From Clostridium sp. OM02-18AC (GTDB lineage: Bacteria; Bacillota; Clostridia; Lachnospirales; Lachnospiraceae): DNA of 64,000 nucleotides. The notes under the pieces were generated by a model. It made no database searches and was not told the origin of the DNA. It saw nothing but the letters and a program-made list of their open reading frames with translations. Of this stretch, positions 1-8,009 are shown in pieces. Position numbers and translations under genes: made by a program. Location of the stretch: positions 106,518 through 170,517 of the forward strand of contig NZ_QULW01000005.1 of the NCBI RefSeq assembly GCF_003481825.1, in the 5' to 3' direction. Numbering within the stretch: position 1 is the stretch's first letter; every line of letters starts with the position of its first letter.

Positions 1-1
1 G

Positions 2-166
2 GCTATCTGTGAGCTGTTTGTGACGACGGACCAGAACTTTGAGCCGAAGTCCTCCGCAAAGCGTCTGCCGGACGGTACTTTAGTATCTCCGCCGCTTGAG
101 GATCTTTCTCCATTCCTTCCAGATGAGGAGATGGACAAACTGATGATCATTCCGAGGATAAAATAA
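2..166 (+). CDS. C-terminal end of a probable TPP-dependent enzyme (partial)
   Basis: The last 54 codons of a gene that begins before the window; the frame is open from base 2 to TAA at 164-166. The tail contains LPDGTLVSPPLEDLSPFL, a pattern I associate with acetolactate-synthase-like, thiamine-pyrophosphate-binding proteins of surface-glycan loci. This is recall of a family ending, not an alignment, and no cofactor motif lies in the visible part. The stop overlaps the next start (TAATG), so translation is probably coupled to the downstream SDR. In such loci the enzyme may add a two-carbon unit from pyruvate to a keto sugar, as YerE does for yersiniose; that role is inference. Confidence 0.55.
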   Translation, partial: AICELFVTTDQNFEPKSSAKRLPDGTLVSPPLEDLSPFLPDEEMDKLMIIPRIK

Positions 167-1104
167 TGCGAATTGTAGTAACAGGCGCGACCAGCTTTAT
201 CGGCGCGGCAACAGTAAGACAACTTTTAGAGGCGGGGCACCAGGTTTTTGCGGTGGTCCGCCCCGCTTCTTCTAATATGAAGCATCTGGAAAAGATGGCG
301 GAGGGCATAGACCGTGGGTCTCTTGTCATCCGCCAGCTGGACCTGGCAAATATCCGGGAACTGACCGGTTTTGCTGCGGATGCCTGGATCCACACCGGCT
401 GGGATGGTGCCGGAAGCGACAACCGGACCAAACGTGACGTGCAGCAGAAAAACGTAACATATGCCCTGGATGCAGTGGAGGCAGCAGCAGCGCTTGGGTG
501 CCGCCGCTTTTTGTTTACCGGATCCCAGGCGGAATACGGAGTCTGGCACCAGACAGTAGCAGAGGATACCCCCTGTCATCCGGTGTCTGAATATGGCAAG
601 GCAAAGGTTGATTTTTGCGAAAAAGCGAAAATACTTTGCAAACGGAAGAATATGGAGTATATTCATACGAGAATATACAGCGTGTACGGTCCGGGAGACC
701 ACCCATATTCATTGGTTCAGTCCTGCCTTCGCACATTTTTGGAGGGCGGCAGCATGAAACTGGGCGAGTGTACACAGAACTGGAATTTTCTTTATATCGA
801 TGACGCGGTGGCGGCACTCGCTGCTTTGCTGACAGAAGGCAGCACCGGCGTCTATAATATTGGCAGCAGCGATACCAGACCGCTTAGGAATTATATCGAA
901 GAAATGTATGCACTGTGCGGACATCGGGGGAGTTTTACCTATGGAGAACGGCCGCAGAATGCGGAAGGTCCGGCAGATCTGATGCCGGATATCAGCAAAA
1001 TCCTGCGGGAAACCAGCTGGCGCCCTGCCAGGACATTTGCGGAGGGAATTTATGAAACATTGCATAGCCTGCGGGAAGATCCTGCCGGAAAAGAGTCTCT
1101 TTAG
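166..1104 (+). CDS. NAD(P)-dependent SDR epimerase/reductase of nucleotide sugars
   Basis: A 312-residue extended short-chain dehydrogenase. The Rossmann motif GATSFIGAA lies near residues 7-15, the Ser/Tyr region GSQAEYG near 118, and the catalytic YGKAK near 143-147. It should reduce or epimerise a nucleotide-linked sugar in the cytoplasm. It is coupled to the preceding gene by a TAATG overlap, and the next gene starts 52 bases before its stop, so this is a tightly packed operon. It is a paralogue of the SDR at 2496-3443: both share the YGKAK block and a C-terminal segment with (N/E)DTR-L-R and EE--LCG-RG. Substrate is not readable; a 4-keto-3,6-dideoxyhexose is plausible given RfbFGH in the window. 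Confidence 0.85.
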   Translation: MRIVVTGATSFIGAATVRQLLEAGHQVFAVVRPASSNMKHLEKMAEGIDRGSLVIRQLDLANIRELTGFAADAWIHTGWDGAGSDNRTKRDVQQKNVTYALDAVEAAAALGCRRFLFTGSQAEYGVWHQTVAEDTPCHPVSEYGKAKVDFCEKAKILCKRKNMEYIHTRIYSVYGPGDHPYSLVQSCLRTFLEGGSMKLGECTQNWNFLYIDDAVAALAALLTEGSTGVYNIGSSDTRPLRNYIEEMYALCGHRGSFTYGERPQNAEGPADLMPDISKILRETSWRPARTFAEGIYETLHSLREDPAGKESL

Positions 1105-2392
1105 TTTGAAAAATGCACCGGCATCGGCGCAGGACATTCCGGATACGGATGAAGTGAAGGACGATCAGGGCATTGCCCTGCATTTGCATCAGTGCAGCGG
1201 CTGCGGACTGGTTCAGTTTGACTGTGAACCGGTGGCTTATTACCGCGATGTGATCCGCGCCGGAGGCGGTTCTTCCACGATGCGGGAATTACGGACCAGC
1301 CAGTACCGTCATTTGATCGAAACCTACCATCTGGAGGGAAAGACCTTTCTGGAGGCTGGCTGCGGCCGGGGTGAATTTTTGAAGTTTTTACAGGACTTTC
1401 CGGTTGAGATTTACGGAATAGAGCACAAGGCGGATCTGGTTGCGGCAGCGCAGGCAGAGGGACTTCGTGTCTGGCGAGAGTTCCCGGAGCGGGAAAACCA
1501 GAAATTCGGATATTCTGAGGAAGCCTCCATGCTGCCGGAGCGTGGCTGGAGCGTACCGGAAAAACCGTTTGATGTGTTCTTATCCTTTAACTTTTTAGAG
1601 CACCAGCCAAGACCGGATGTTATGCTGAAAGCCATCTGGAACAATTTGGCTGAGGATGGCATGGGGCTGGTCACCGTGCCGAGCCTGGAATACATTCTGG
1701 AGAAGGAAAGCTATTATGAACTGATCCGTGATCATATCGCTTATTACACGTTTGATACACTTCGTGCATTATTAAACCACTGCGGTTTTGAGGTGCTCGA
1801 GGAGGAGATGATCAACCGCGATACACTTTCCATGGTGGTGAGAAAAACCGCCATGCCGGAAGACGGGAAAATGGAGCAGGATGATCTTGCGGGTCTGGAA
1901 CGCGCAGCATCAGGTGTACAGACAACTTCGAAATGTCTGGAAGCAGAAACTGGTGCACAGAGAGAACATGCAGAAAAAGCAGCGAAGGCACAGCGTGAAG
2001 ACGCTGCAGATGCAGGCATCATCGCCCCTCTGACCGACGGCTATGCGGTGGTAAGCGGAGAAATCCGCGCACTGACAGAACGTCTGAACCGGGAAGGCAG
2101 ACGTCTTGCCATGTGGGGAGCAAGCCATCAGGGATTTACCCTGGCATCGACTTCTGGTCTTGGGGAGTCTCTGACTTATATCATCGATTCTGCTCCGTTT
2201 AAACAGGGGCGTTTTGCACCGGCTTCCCACGTGCCGATCGTGGCACCGGACCATTATTTTGAGGAACCGGTGGATGCAGTTTTGATCGTGGCACCGGGTT
2301 ATACCGATGAGATCGCGGGCATCATAAGAACAAAGTTCGGTGCGGGTGTGGAGGTCATGACTCTGCGCACGAACCGGATTGAGCATCTCTGA
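1052..2392 (+). CDS. SAM-dependent sugar C-methyltransferase with N-terminal zinc finger
   Basis: A 446-residue protein with the architecture of NDP-sugar C-methyltransferases (Methyltransf_13, class I SAM domain, Methyltransf_14). Cysteines C4, C7, C48 and C51 form the N-terminal zinc site. SAM motif I, LEAGCGRGEFLKF, lies near residues 99-112, and the C-terminal third (from about 330) is a second Rossmann-like domain with WGASHQGF. Start chosen at the ATG preceded by GGAGGGAA at 1041-1048, not the upstream TTG. A low-complexity Ala/Glu stretch around residues 275-315 is an unusual insertion before the C-terminal domain. Members methylate a ring carbon of keto-deoxysugars, for example TylC3-type enzymes. 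It overlaps the preceding SDR by 53 bases. Confidence 0.85.
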   Translation: MKHCIACGKILPEKSLFSLKNAPASAQDIPDTDEVKDDQGIALHLHQCSGCGLVQFDCEPVAYYRDVIRAGGGSSTMRELRTSQYRHLIETYHLEGKTFLEAGCGRGEFLKFLQDFPVEIYGIEHKADLVAAAQAEGLRVWREFPERENQKFGYSEEASMLPERGWSVPEKPFDVFLSFNFLEHQPRPDVMLKAIWNNLAEDGMGLVTVPSLEYILEKESYYELIRDHIAYYTFDTLRALLNHCGFEVLEEEMINRDTLSMVVRKTAMPEDGKMEQDDLAGLERAASGVQTTSKCLEAETGAQREHAEKAAKAQREDAADAGIIAPLTDGYAVVSGEIRALTERLNREGRRLAMWGASHQGFTLASTSGLGESLTYIIDSAPFKQGRFAPASHVPIVAPDHYFEEPVDAVLIVAPGYTDEIAGIIRTKFGAGVEVMTLRTNRIEHL

Positions 2393-2495
2393 GACCGCAA
2401 GGAAGAAGAAACGTTACTGATTCATGCAGTGCCTGCACAGGATCTGGCATGGAGTAAAAAAGCAGGAACGGCAGAAAACGACAGGAGTATGGAAT

Positions 2496-3443
2496 ATGAT
2501 ACAGAATTTTTCCGGAAAACGGATCGTGATGACCGGAGCTACCGGCTTTATCGGAAGCCATGTGGCAAAGTGGTTTTTGGAAGAGGGTGCGGAGGTTTAC
2601 TGCCTGGTGCGCCCGCAGTCGCAAAAAACAGACTGTCTTCCGGTGCATGAGCACCTGCACCGGATCGCCGCACAGATGGATGAGGCGGTAGCGTGTGTCC
2701 CGCAGATCGGACATGCGGACGCGTTTCTGCATTTTGCGTGGCGCGGCGTGAACCGCCAGGAGATTGACTCACCTGAAGTACAGAAAACGAATATTGATGG
2801 ATCGCTTCGCTGCCTGGAAGCAGCAAAGCTTCTGGGCTGCCAGGTGTTTATGGATGCCGGTTCCCGGGTAGAATATGGCATTACTTCCGATGGCACCATG
2901 GAAGAGTCCATGGCGTGCCATCCGGTCAATGAATATGGGAAGGCAAAGCTTGCTTTTTTTGAACAGGCAGAAAAACTCTGCCGGGACATGCAGATGACCT
3001 ATTATCACCTGCGTTTCTTCAGCGTTTACGGAAAAGGGGACCATCCGTGGTCCATCATTTCCACGCTGACGCGGGAACTGCCGGAAGGAAAAACGGTTTC
3101 CTTAAGTGCCTGCAGGCACCGCTGGAATTTTATGGATATCGCAGATGCATCCCGGGCAGTCGTAGAACTGTATCGCTACAGCGACAGCCATCCGGGCGAA
3201 TGCCATGCTGTGAATGTGGCTTCGGAAGATACCCGGGTATTGCGGGACTTTGTTGAGGAGATCCACACGCTGTGCGGCGGTCGCGGAAACCTGGAATACG
3301 GAAGCTTCATCCAGGCAAAGGAAGGTGCCCTTTCCATCTGTCCGGTCAATGAAAATATAAAGAAACTGACGGACGGAACCTGGAAGGAAGAGGTCTCTTT
3401 TGCGGAGGGAATCCGAAGGATGCTTCCACAGATACTGGCATAA
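2496..3443 (+). CDS. NAD(P)-dependent SDR epimerase/reductase, second paralogue
   Basis: A 315-residue extended SDR with GATGFIGS near residues 14-21, a Ser/Tyr motif GSRVEYG and catalytic YGKAK near 147-151. The start is the ATG after AGGAGTATGGAAT; the longer frame back to 2424 has no ribosome site. It resembles the SDR at 166-1104 along its whole length but has diverged well. Two related reductases flanking a C-methyltransferase suggest either successive reductions of a branched keto sugar or two different end sugars. The product most likely acts in the cytoplasm on a CDP- or dTDP-linked sugar; nothing in the sequence fixes which. Confidence 0.82.
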   Translation: MIQNFSGKRIVMTGATGFIGSHVAKWFLEEGAEVYCLVRPQSQKTDCLPVHEHLHRIAAQMDEAVACVPQIGHADAFLHFAWRGVNRQEIDSPEVQKTNIDGSLRCLEAAKLLGCQVFMDAGSRVEYGITSDGTMEESMACHPVNEYGKAKLAFFEQAEKLCRDMQMTYYHLRFFSVYGKGDHPWSIISTLTRELPEGKTVSLSACRHRWNFMDIADASRAVVELYRYSDSHPGECHAVNVASEDTRVLRDFVEEIHTLCGGRGNLEYGSFIQAKEGALSICPVNENIKKLTDGTWKEEVSFAEGIRRMLPQILA

Positions 3444-3558
3444 AAATGTGGAAAAAACAAACAGAAGCATCAACTTCTGTGGAAAATTGTCATTCTGGAT
3501 CTGGACAATGACAGCGATGGCAAACAAGTTACAAGAAACGATATGGAAGGAAACGATT

Positions 3559-4500
3559 ATGAAAAAGATCAGTGTGCTGATCCCCTGCTATAACGAGCAG
3601 GAAAATGTAGAGGCAATCAGCAAGGCGGTACTGGAGACCCTGACACGGGATCTGCCGCAGTACGACTATGAGCTGGTGTTCATCGACAACGATTCTACCG
3701 ATGAAACCCGCCCGATCCTGCGCAGACTCTGTGCAGAAAACCCGAAGATCAAGGCCATCTTCAATGCCCGCAATTTCGGACAGTTCAATTCTCCGTATTA
3801 TGGCATGCTGCAGGTGACTGGAGACTGCGTCATTGAGATGGTGGCAGATTTCCAGGATCCGGTGGATATGATCCCGAAATACGTGAAAGCCTGGGAAGAG
3901 GGCTACAAGATCGTTATCGGCATCAAGACAAGCAGCAAGGAAAACAAGATCATGTATGCGCTCAGAAGTTTCTATTATAAAACCATCAAGAAGCTGTCTG
4001 ACGTGGAGCAGATTGAGCACTTTACCGGTTCCGGACTGTATGACCGGGATTTTATCGAGGTGCTGAGAAATCTGGATGATCCGACCCCGTTTCTGCGCGG
4101 AATTGTGGCGGAGCTTGGTTATAAGCGGAAGGAAATCCCGTACGAGCAGCCGAAACGCCGTGCCGGAAAAACGCACAATAACTTTTACCGTCTGTACGAT
4201 GCAGCCATGCTCAGTGTGACTTCTTACACGAAAGCAGGCTTACGTCTGGCTACGTTTGTGGGAGCCATCAGCGCATTTTTAAGTATAGTAGTTGCGATCA
4301 TTTACCTGGTCATGAAGCTGATCTGGTGGGACCGTTTCCCGGCAGGCATGGCACCGATGTTGATCGGTATGCTGTTTTTAGGCTCAGTGCAGATTTTCTT
4401 CATCGGCATGGTGGGCGAGTATGTGCTCTCCATTAACCAGCGCGTGATGCACCGTCCGCTGGTCGTGGAGGAAGAACGCCTGAATTTTGAGGAGAAATAA
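3559..4500 (+). CDS. GT2 glycosyltransferase, GtrB/DPM1-like, two C-terminal membrane segments
   Basis: A 313-residue family-2 glycosyltransferase. The N-terminus reads SVLIPCYNEQENV, with DNDSTDETR and VADFQDP as nucleotide and metal-binding regions. Two hydrophobic spans near residues 230-255 and 268-292 anchor the C-terminus. This is the layout of polyprenyl-phosphate glycosyltransferases such as GtrB and DPM1, which make undecaprenyl-phosphate sugars used by GT-C enzymes outside the membrane. Start chosen at the ATG behind AAGGAAACGATT; the frame runs open upstream without a ribosome site. A GC-poor 115-base gap separates it from the SDR gene. A second enzyme of the same type is at 58873-59820. 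Confidence 0.85.
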   Translation: MKKISVLIPCYNEQENVEAISKAVLETLTRDLPQYDYELVFIDNDSTDETRPILRRLCAENPKIKAIFNARNFGQFNSPYYGMLQVTGDCVIEMVADFQDPVDMIPKYVKAWEEGYKIVIGIKTSSKENKIMYALRSFYYKTIKKLSDVEQIEHFTGSGLYDRDFIEVLRNLDDPTPFLRGIVAELGYKRKEIPYEQPKRRAGKTHNNFYRLYDAAMLSVTSYTKAGLRLATFVGAISAFLSIVVAIIYLVMKLIWWDRFPAGMAPMLIGMLFLGSVQIFFIGMVGEYVLSINQRVMHRPLVVEEERLNFEEK

Positions 4501-4582
4501 TGGTTCGAACACAGAACTGTTTGAGGAGGAATAACGGTCCATGCGGAAACGGTGTGGAGCCGTTGTGAGGAGAAAAATTCAT

Positions 4583-6787
4583 ATGAAATACAAGATTGAC
4601 GTAGTGCGGATCCGGGAAAATTCGATTCAGTTAAATGGCTGGGTTATCGGAAAGACACCGGAGTCCAAAGCGGAATTTGAGGTTCTGGATCAGGAAAAAA
4701 AGCCGCTTTCGATCAAATATGTGGCAACCCGCAGGGATGATGTGAGCCAGATCTACTATAAGCAGGTCTATGACCGGGATTATGGCTTTGACATCCAGTT
4801 CCCGTATGAGCGTGGGGCGGACTACTGGCTGGTGATCCGCTGTGATGGAAAGACTGCCCGTGTGAAATACAATGAGGAGTTGATCGCAAAGCGCGCCAGT
4901 GTGGCACACAAGCGCATGGAAAAGATCAAGGATCTTATGAACATGGAAACGGTTCATGTGGCACTGGAGTTTGGAAAGAAGTATGGCTTAAAGGCACTGA
5001 TTTTGAAGTCCCGCCACAAGCTGCAGGGTCTGGATAATGATTATGACTATGGTGAGTGGTATGAGCTGACCCGCCCGAAGGAAGAAGAACTGGCTGCCCA
5101 GCGTGAGACAAAATTTGCGAAGGAGCCGCTGTTATCCATTGTCATTCCGGCGTACAAGACTCCGGAGAAATACCTGCGGGAGATGCTGGATTCCATTCTG
5201 GCGCAGACCTACAAAAACTGGGAAGTCTGCGTGGCAAATGGAAGCCCGAAGGGCGAGGGAGCCATTGTCAGCCGCGTTATGGCGGAATATACAAAGAAGG
5301 ACAGCCGATTCCATGTGTCGGAGCTTGGGGAAAACCTGGGAATTTCCGGCAACACCAATGCGGCCCTGGAGATGGCAAAGGGTGACTTTATCATTCTGGC
5401 TGACCACGATGATACCATTCCGGAGCATGCTCTGTATGAGGTGGCAAAGACCATCAACGAGCACCCGGACTGCGATGTCATCTATTCCGATGAAGATAAG
5501 CTGGATATGGACGGCGGTGCGCTGTTTGACCCGCATTTCAAACCGGATTTTAACCCGGACCTTTTAACCAGCGTCAATTATATCTGCCATCTGTTTGTAG
5601 TGAAGCAGGAACTGCTGAACAAAGTAGGCGGCTTCCGCCACGAGTTTGACGGTGCCCAGGATTACGATTTCATTTTCCGCTGCACGGAGAATGCGAAAGA
5701 AATCTGCCATATCCCGAAGGTGCTGTACCACTGGCGCTGTCACCAGGAGTCTACAGCCAGCAACCCGGAGAGCAAGCTGTATGCGTTTGAGGCAGGTGCA
5801 CGCGCGATCATGGCACACTATGAGCGCATGGGCATCCCGGCTGAGAAAGTGGAAAAGGGCGTCGATTACGGAATCTACCACACGACCTTTAAGATCCAGG
5901 GCGACCCGCTGGTGTCGGTTATCATTCCGAACAAGGATCACAGCGTGGACTTAGACCTCTGCATCCGCTCCATCATCGAGCGTGCCACCTACAAAAACCT
6001 GGAGTTTATTGTGGTGGAGAACAACAGCACCGAGCCGGAGACCTTCGCGTATTATGAGAAGATCCAGAAGGAATTCCCACAGGTGAAGGTCGTTCGCTGG
6101 GAACGGGAGTTCAACTATTCCGCGATCAACAACTTCGGAGCTTCCTTTGCAAAGGGCGAGTACCTGATGCTGTTAAACAACGATACCGAGATCATTGCCC
6201 CGCGCCTGTTTGAGGAGATGCTTGGCTTCTGCCAGCGGAAAGAGGTCGGCATTGTCGGTGCCAGACTGCTCTATGAGGATGACACGATCCAGCATGCCGG
6301 AGTTGTGATCGGTTTTGGCGGCGTGGCAGGTCATACCTTTATTGGTCTGCATGAAGCGGAAAACAGTTATTTCCACCGTGCAATGTGCGCACAGGATTAC
6401 AGTGCCGTAACGGCAGCCTGCCTGATGGTGAAAAAGTCGGTTTTCCATGAAGTCGGTGGTCTGACTGAGGAGCTGGCTGTGGCATTTAATGACGTGGACT
6501 TCTGCCTGAAAGTGCGGGCAGCCGGATATCTGGTGGTTTACGCACCGTATGCAGTGATGCATCACTATGAGTCCAAGTCCCGCGGTCTGGAGGATACACC
6601 GGAGAAGGTAGCACGCTTCAACCGGGAGTGGGCACTGGTGGCAAGCCGCTGGCCGGATATCTTAAAGAACGGGGATCCTTACTACAATCCGAACCTGACC
6701 CTGCGAAAATCAGACTTTTCCCTGCGGGATCTCTTAAAAGAGAAGATCGGTGAGCCATATAAGCTTCCGGATCTGAAAGAGCAGTAG
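4583..6787 (+). CDS. Tandem GT2 glycosyltransferase with N-terminal beta-rich domain
   Basis: A 734-residue cytoplasmic protein with two complete family-2 catalytic domains. Residues 1-110 form a beta-rich domain of the kind often found before such enzymes. Domain one starts near residue 182 (SIVIPAYKTPEKYL) with the acidic motif ADHDD near 271. Domain two starts near 441 (SVIIPNKDH) with LLNNDTEI near 529 and a late NDVDFCLKV motif. Start chosen at the ATG after GAGGAGAAAAATTCAT. Dual GT2 proteins usually add two different residues or build alternating linkages, so this may make the polymer repeat. It is followed after 15 bases by another GT2 gene. Confidence 0.88.
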   Translation: MKYKIDVVRIRENSIQLNGWVIGKTPESKAEFEVLDQEKKPLSIKYVATRRDDVSQIYYKQVYDRDYGFDIQFPYERGADYWLVIRCDGKTARVKYNEELIAKRASVAHKRMEKIKDLMNMETVHVALEFGKKYGLKALILKSRHKLQGLDNDYDYGEWYELTRPKEEELAAQRETKFAKEPLLSIVIPAYKTPEKYLREMLDSILAQTYKNWEVCVANGSPKGEGAIVSRVMAEYTKKDSRFHVSELGENLGISGNTNAALEMAKGDFIILADHDDTIPEHALYEVAKTINEHPDCDVIYSDEDKLDMDGGALFDPHFKPDFNPDLLTSVNYICHLFVVKQELLNKVGGFRHEFDGAQDYDFIFRCTENAKEICHIPKVLYHWRCHQESTASNPESKLYAFEAGARAIMAHYERMGIPAEKVEKGVDYGIYHTTFKIQGDPLVSVIIPNKDHSVDLDLCIRSIIERATYKNLEFIVVENNSTEPETFAYYEKIQKEFPQVKVVRWEREFNYSAINNFGASFAKGEYLMLLNNDTEIIAPRLFEEMLGFCQRKEVGIVGARLLYEDDTIQHAGVVIGFGGVAGHTFIGLHEAENSYFHRAMCAQDYSAVTAACLMVKKSVFHEVGGLTEELAVAFNDVDFCLKVRAAGYLVVYAPYAVMHHYESKSRGLEDTPEKVARFNREWALVASRWPDILKNGDPYYNPNLTLRKSDFSLRDLLKEKIGEPYKLPDLKEQ

Positions 6788-6802
6788 GATGGAGGAGCAC
6801 GT

Positions 6803-7792
6803 ATGAAAAAAGTAACGATCATCATTCCAAACTATAATGGTCTGAAATTCATGGAACCCTGTATGGCGGCGCTGGATCGGCAGATCTGCCGGGACTTTGA
6901 GCTGCTGGTGGTGGACAACGGTTCCACCGATGGCAGCGTGGAATGGCTGAAGGAGCATGGGCTTCCATCGATTTTCCTCGAAACCAATACTGGTTTTTCC
7001 GGTGCGGTCAATGTGGGAATCCGCGCAGCAAAAACACCGTATGTGATCCTCTTAAACAATGACACGGAAGCGGAGCCGGAGTATGTCGGAGAACTTTTAA
7101 AAGCCATAGAAAGCTCTCCGAGGATCTTCTCCGTGAGCCCGAAGATGATCCAGCTTTACCATAAGGATCTGATGGATGACGGCGGTGATATGTACAGCAT
7201 TATGGGCTGGGCATACCAGCGGGGCGTGGGGCAGGAAATCGAACGATATGACCGCCCCTGCCATATCTTTTCGGCCTGTGCCGGTGCGGCAATCTACCGC
7301 AGAGAGGTATTTGACGAGATCGGATACTTCGATGAGATGCATTTTGCCTACCTGGAAGACATCGATGTGGGATACCGGGCAAAAATTGCGGGATACTATA
7401 ACCGTTACTGCCCGTCTGCGAAGGTGTTCCATGTGGGAAGCGGCACCAGCGGCTCTAAGTATAATTCCTTTAAGGTGAAGCTGGCAGCGCGCAATAACGT
7501 ATATCTGAATTACAAAAATATGCCGGCACCACAGCTTTTGGTGAACAGCATCCCGATCGCCATGGGCATCGTCGGAAAGTACCTGTTTTTCAAAAAACTC
7601 GGTTTTGAAAAAGACTATATTGCCGGGATTTTTGAGGGAATCAAAACCGTAAAAAAGACGCGCAAGGTTCCTTACCGCAAGGAAGATTTCACGAATTATC
7701 TTGCCATTGAGTGGGAGCTGATCTATGGCGCGGCACTGTATATTTACGAGTTTTCCAGACGCCAGGTGAAGAAGGCAGGCAAGCGTGCTTAA
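6803..7792 (+). CDS. GT2 glycosyltransferase, rhamnosyltransferase-like
   Basis: A 329-residue family-2 glycosyltransferase of the WbbL/rhamnosyltransferase type. Motifs are VTIIIPNYNG at residues 3-12, ILLNNDTEAEP near 82-92, and the C-terminal acidic motif LEDIDVGYRAK near 183. There is no membrane segment strong enough to call. Ribosome site GGAGG at 6791-6795. It ends the first block of glycosyltransferases; a roughly 215-base gap with its own repeat hairpin follows. Acceptor and sugar are unknown; family members commonly transfer deoxyhexoses such as rhamnose. Confidence 0.85.
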   Translation: MKKVTIIIPNYNGLKFMEPCMAALDRQICRDFELLVVDNGSTDGSVEWLKEHGLPSIFLETNTGFSGAVNVGIRAAKTPYVILLNNDTEAEPEYVGELLKAIESSPRIFSVSPKMIQLYHKDLMDDGGDMYSIMGWAYQRGVGQEIERYDRPCHIFSACAGAAIYRREVFDEIGYFDEMHFAYLEDIDVGYRAKIAGYYNRYCPSAKVFHVGSGTSGSKYNSFKVKLAARNNVYLNYKNMPAPQLLVNSIPIAMGIVGKYLFFKKLGFEKDYIAGIFEGIKTVKKTRKVPYRKEDFTNYLAIEWELIYGAALYIYEFSRRQVKKAGKRA

Positions 7793-7948
7793 GCGCTGCC
7801 GGCTGCACATCCTTGCGTGAACAGACGGCAGATTCTGGCTGCAGGGAGAAAAGTTAAGAGAAATTTAATATCTCAATCCAGTAAATTCGTGTATAATCGT
7901 TACGATTCCATTACGATGCCGAAAGACCGCCAGTTTGCGCGGATCCTG

Positions 7949-7987
7949 GCAAAATCCGTTGCTGTCTGTGCCATACATGGACAGTAA
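7949..7987 (+). repeat. Repeated leader hairpin, copy 1
   Basis: Seventeen bases, GCAAAATCCGTTGCTGT (7949-7965), occur again without change at 57907-57923. In both places the repeat opens a stem-loop; here TTGCTGTC (7959-7966) pairs with GACAGTAA (7980-7987) with one mismatch. Both copies lie just upstream of a gene start, here the sugar-phosphate transferase. The rest of the 7793-8009 gap holds a TATAAT at 7892-7897 without a convincing -35 box. Confidence 0.6.
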
Positions 7988-8009
7988 TCTGAAAATCAGG
8001 GTGGACTAT

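Noticed and set aside
226..702. A 158-codon minus-strand frame within the first SDR gene
   Set aside because: It lies wholly opposite a gene with clear catalytic motifs.
3444..3558. Terminator at the ACAGAAG/CTTCTGT stem between SDR and GT2 genes
   Set aside because: The 7-base stem has no T run after it, and the flanking genes appear to belong to one operon.
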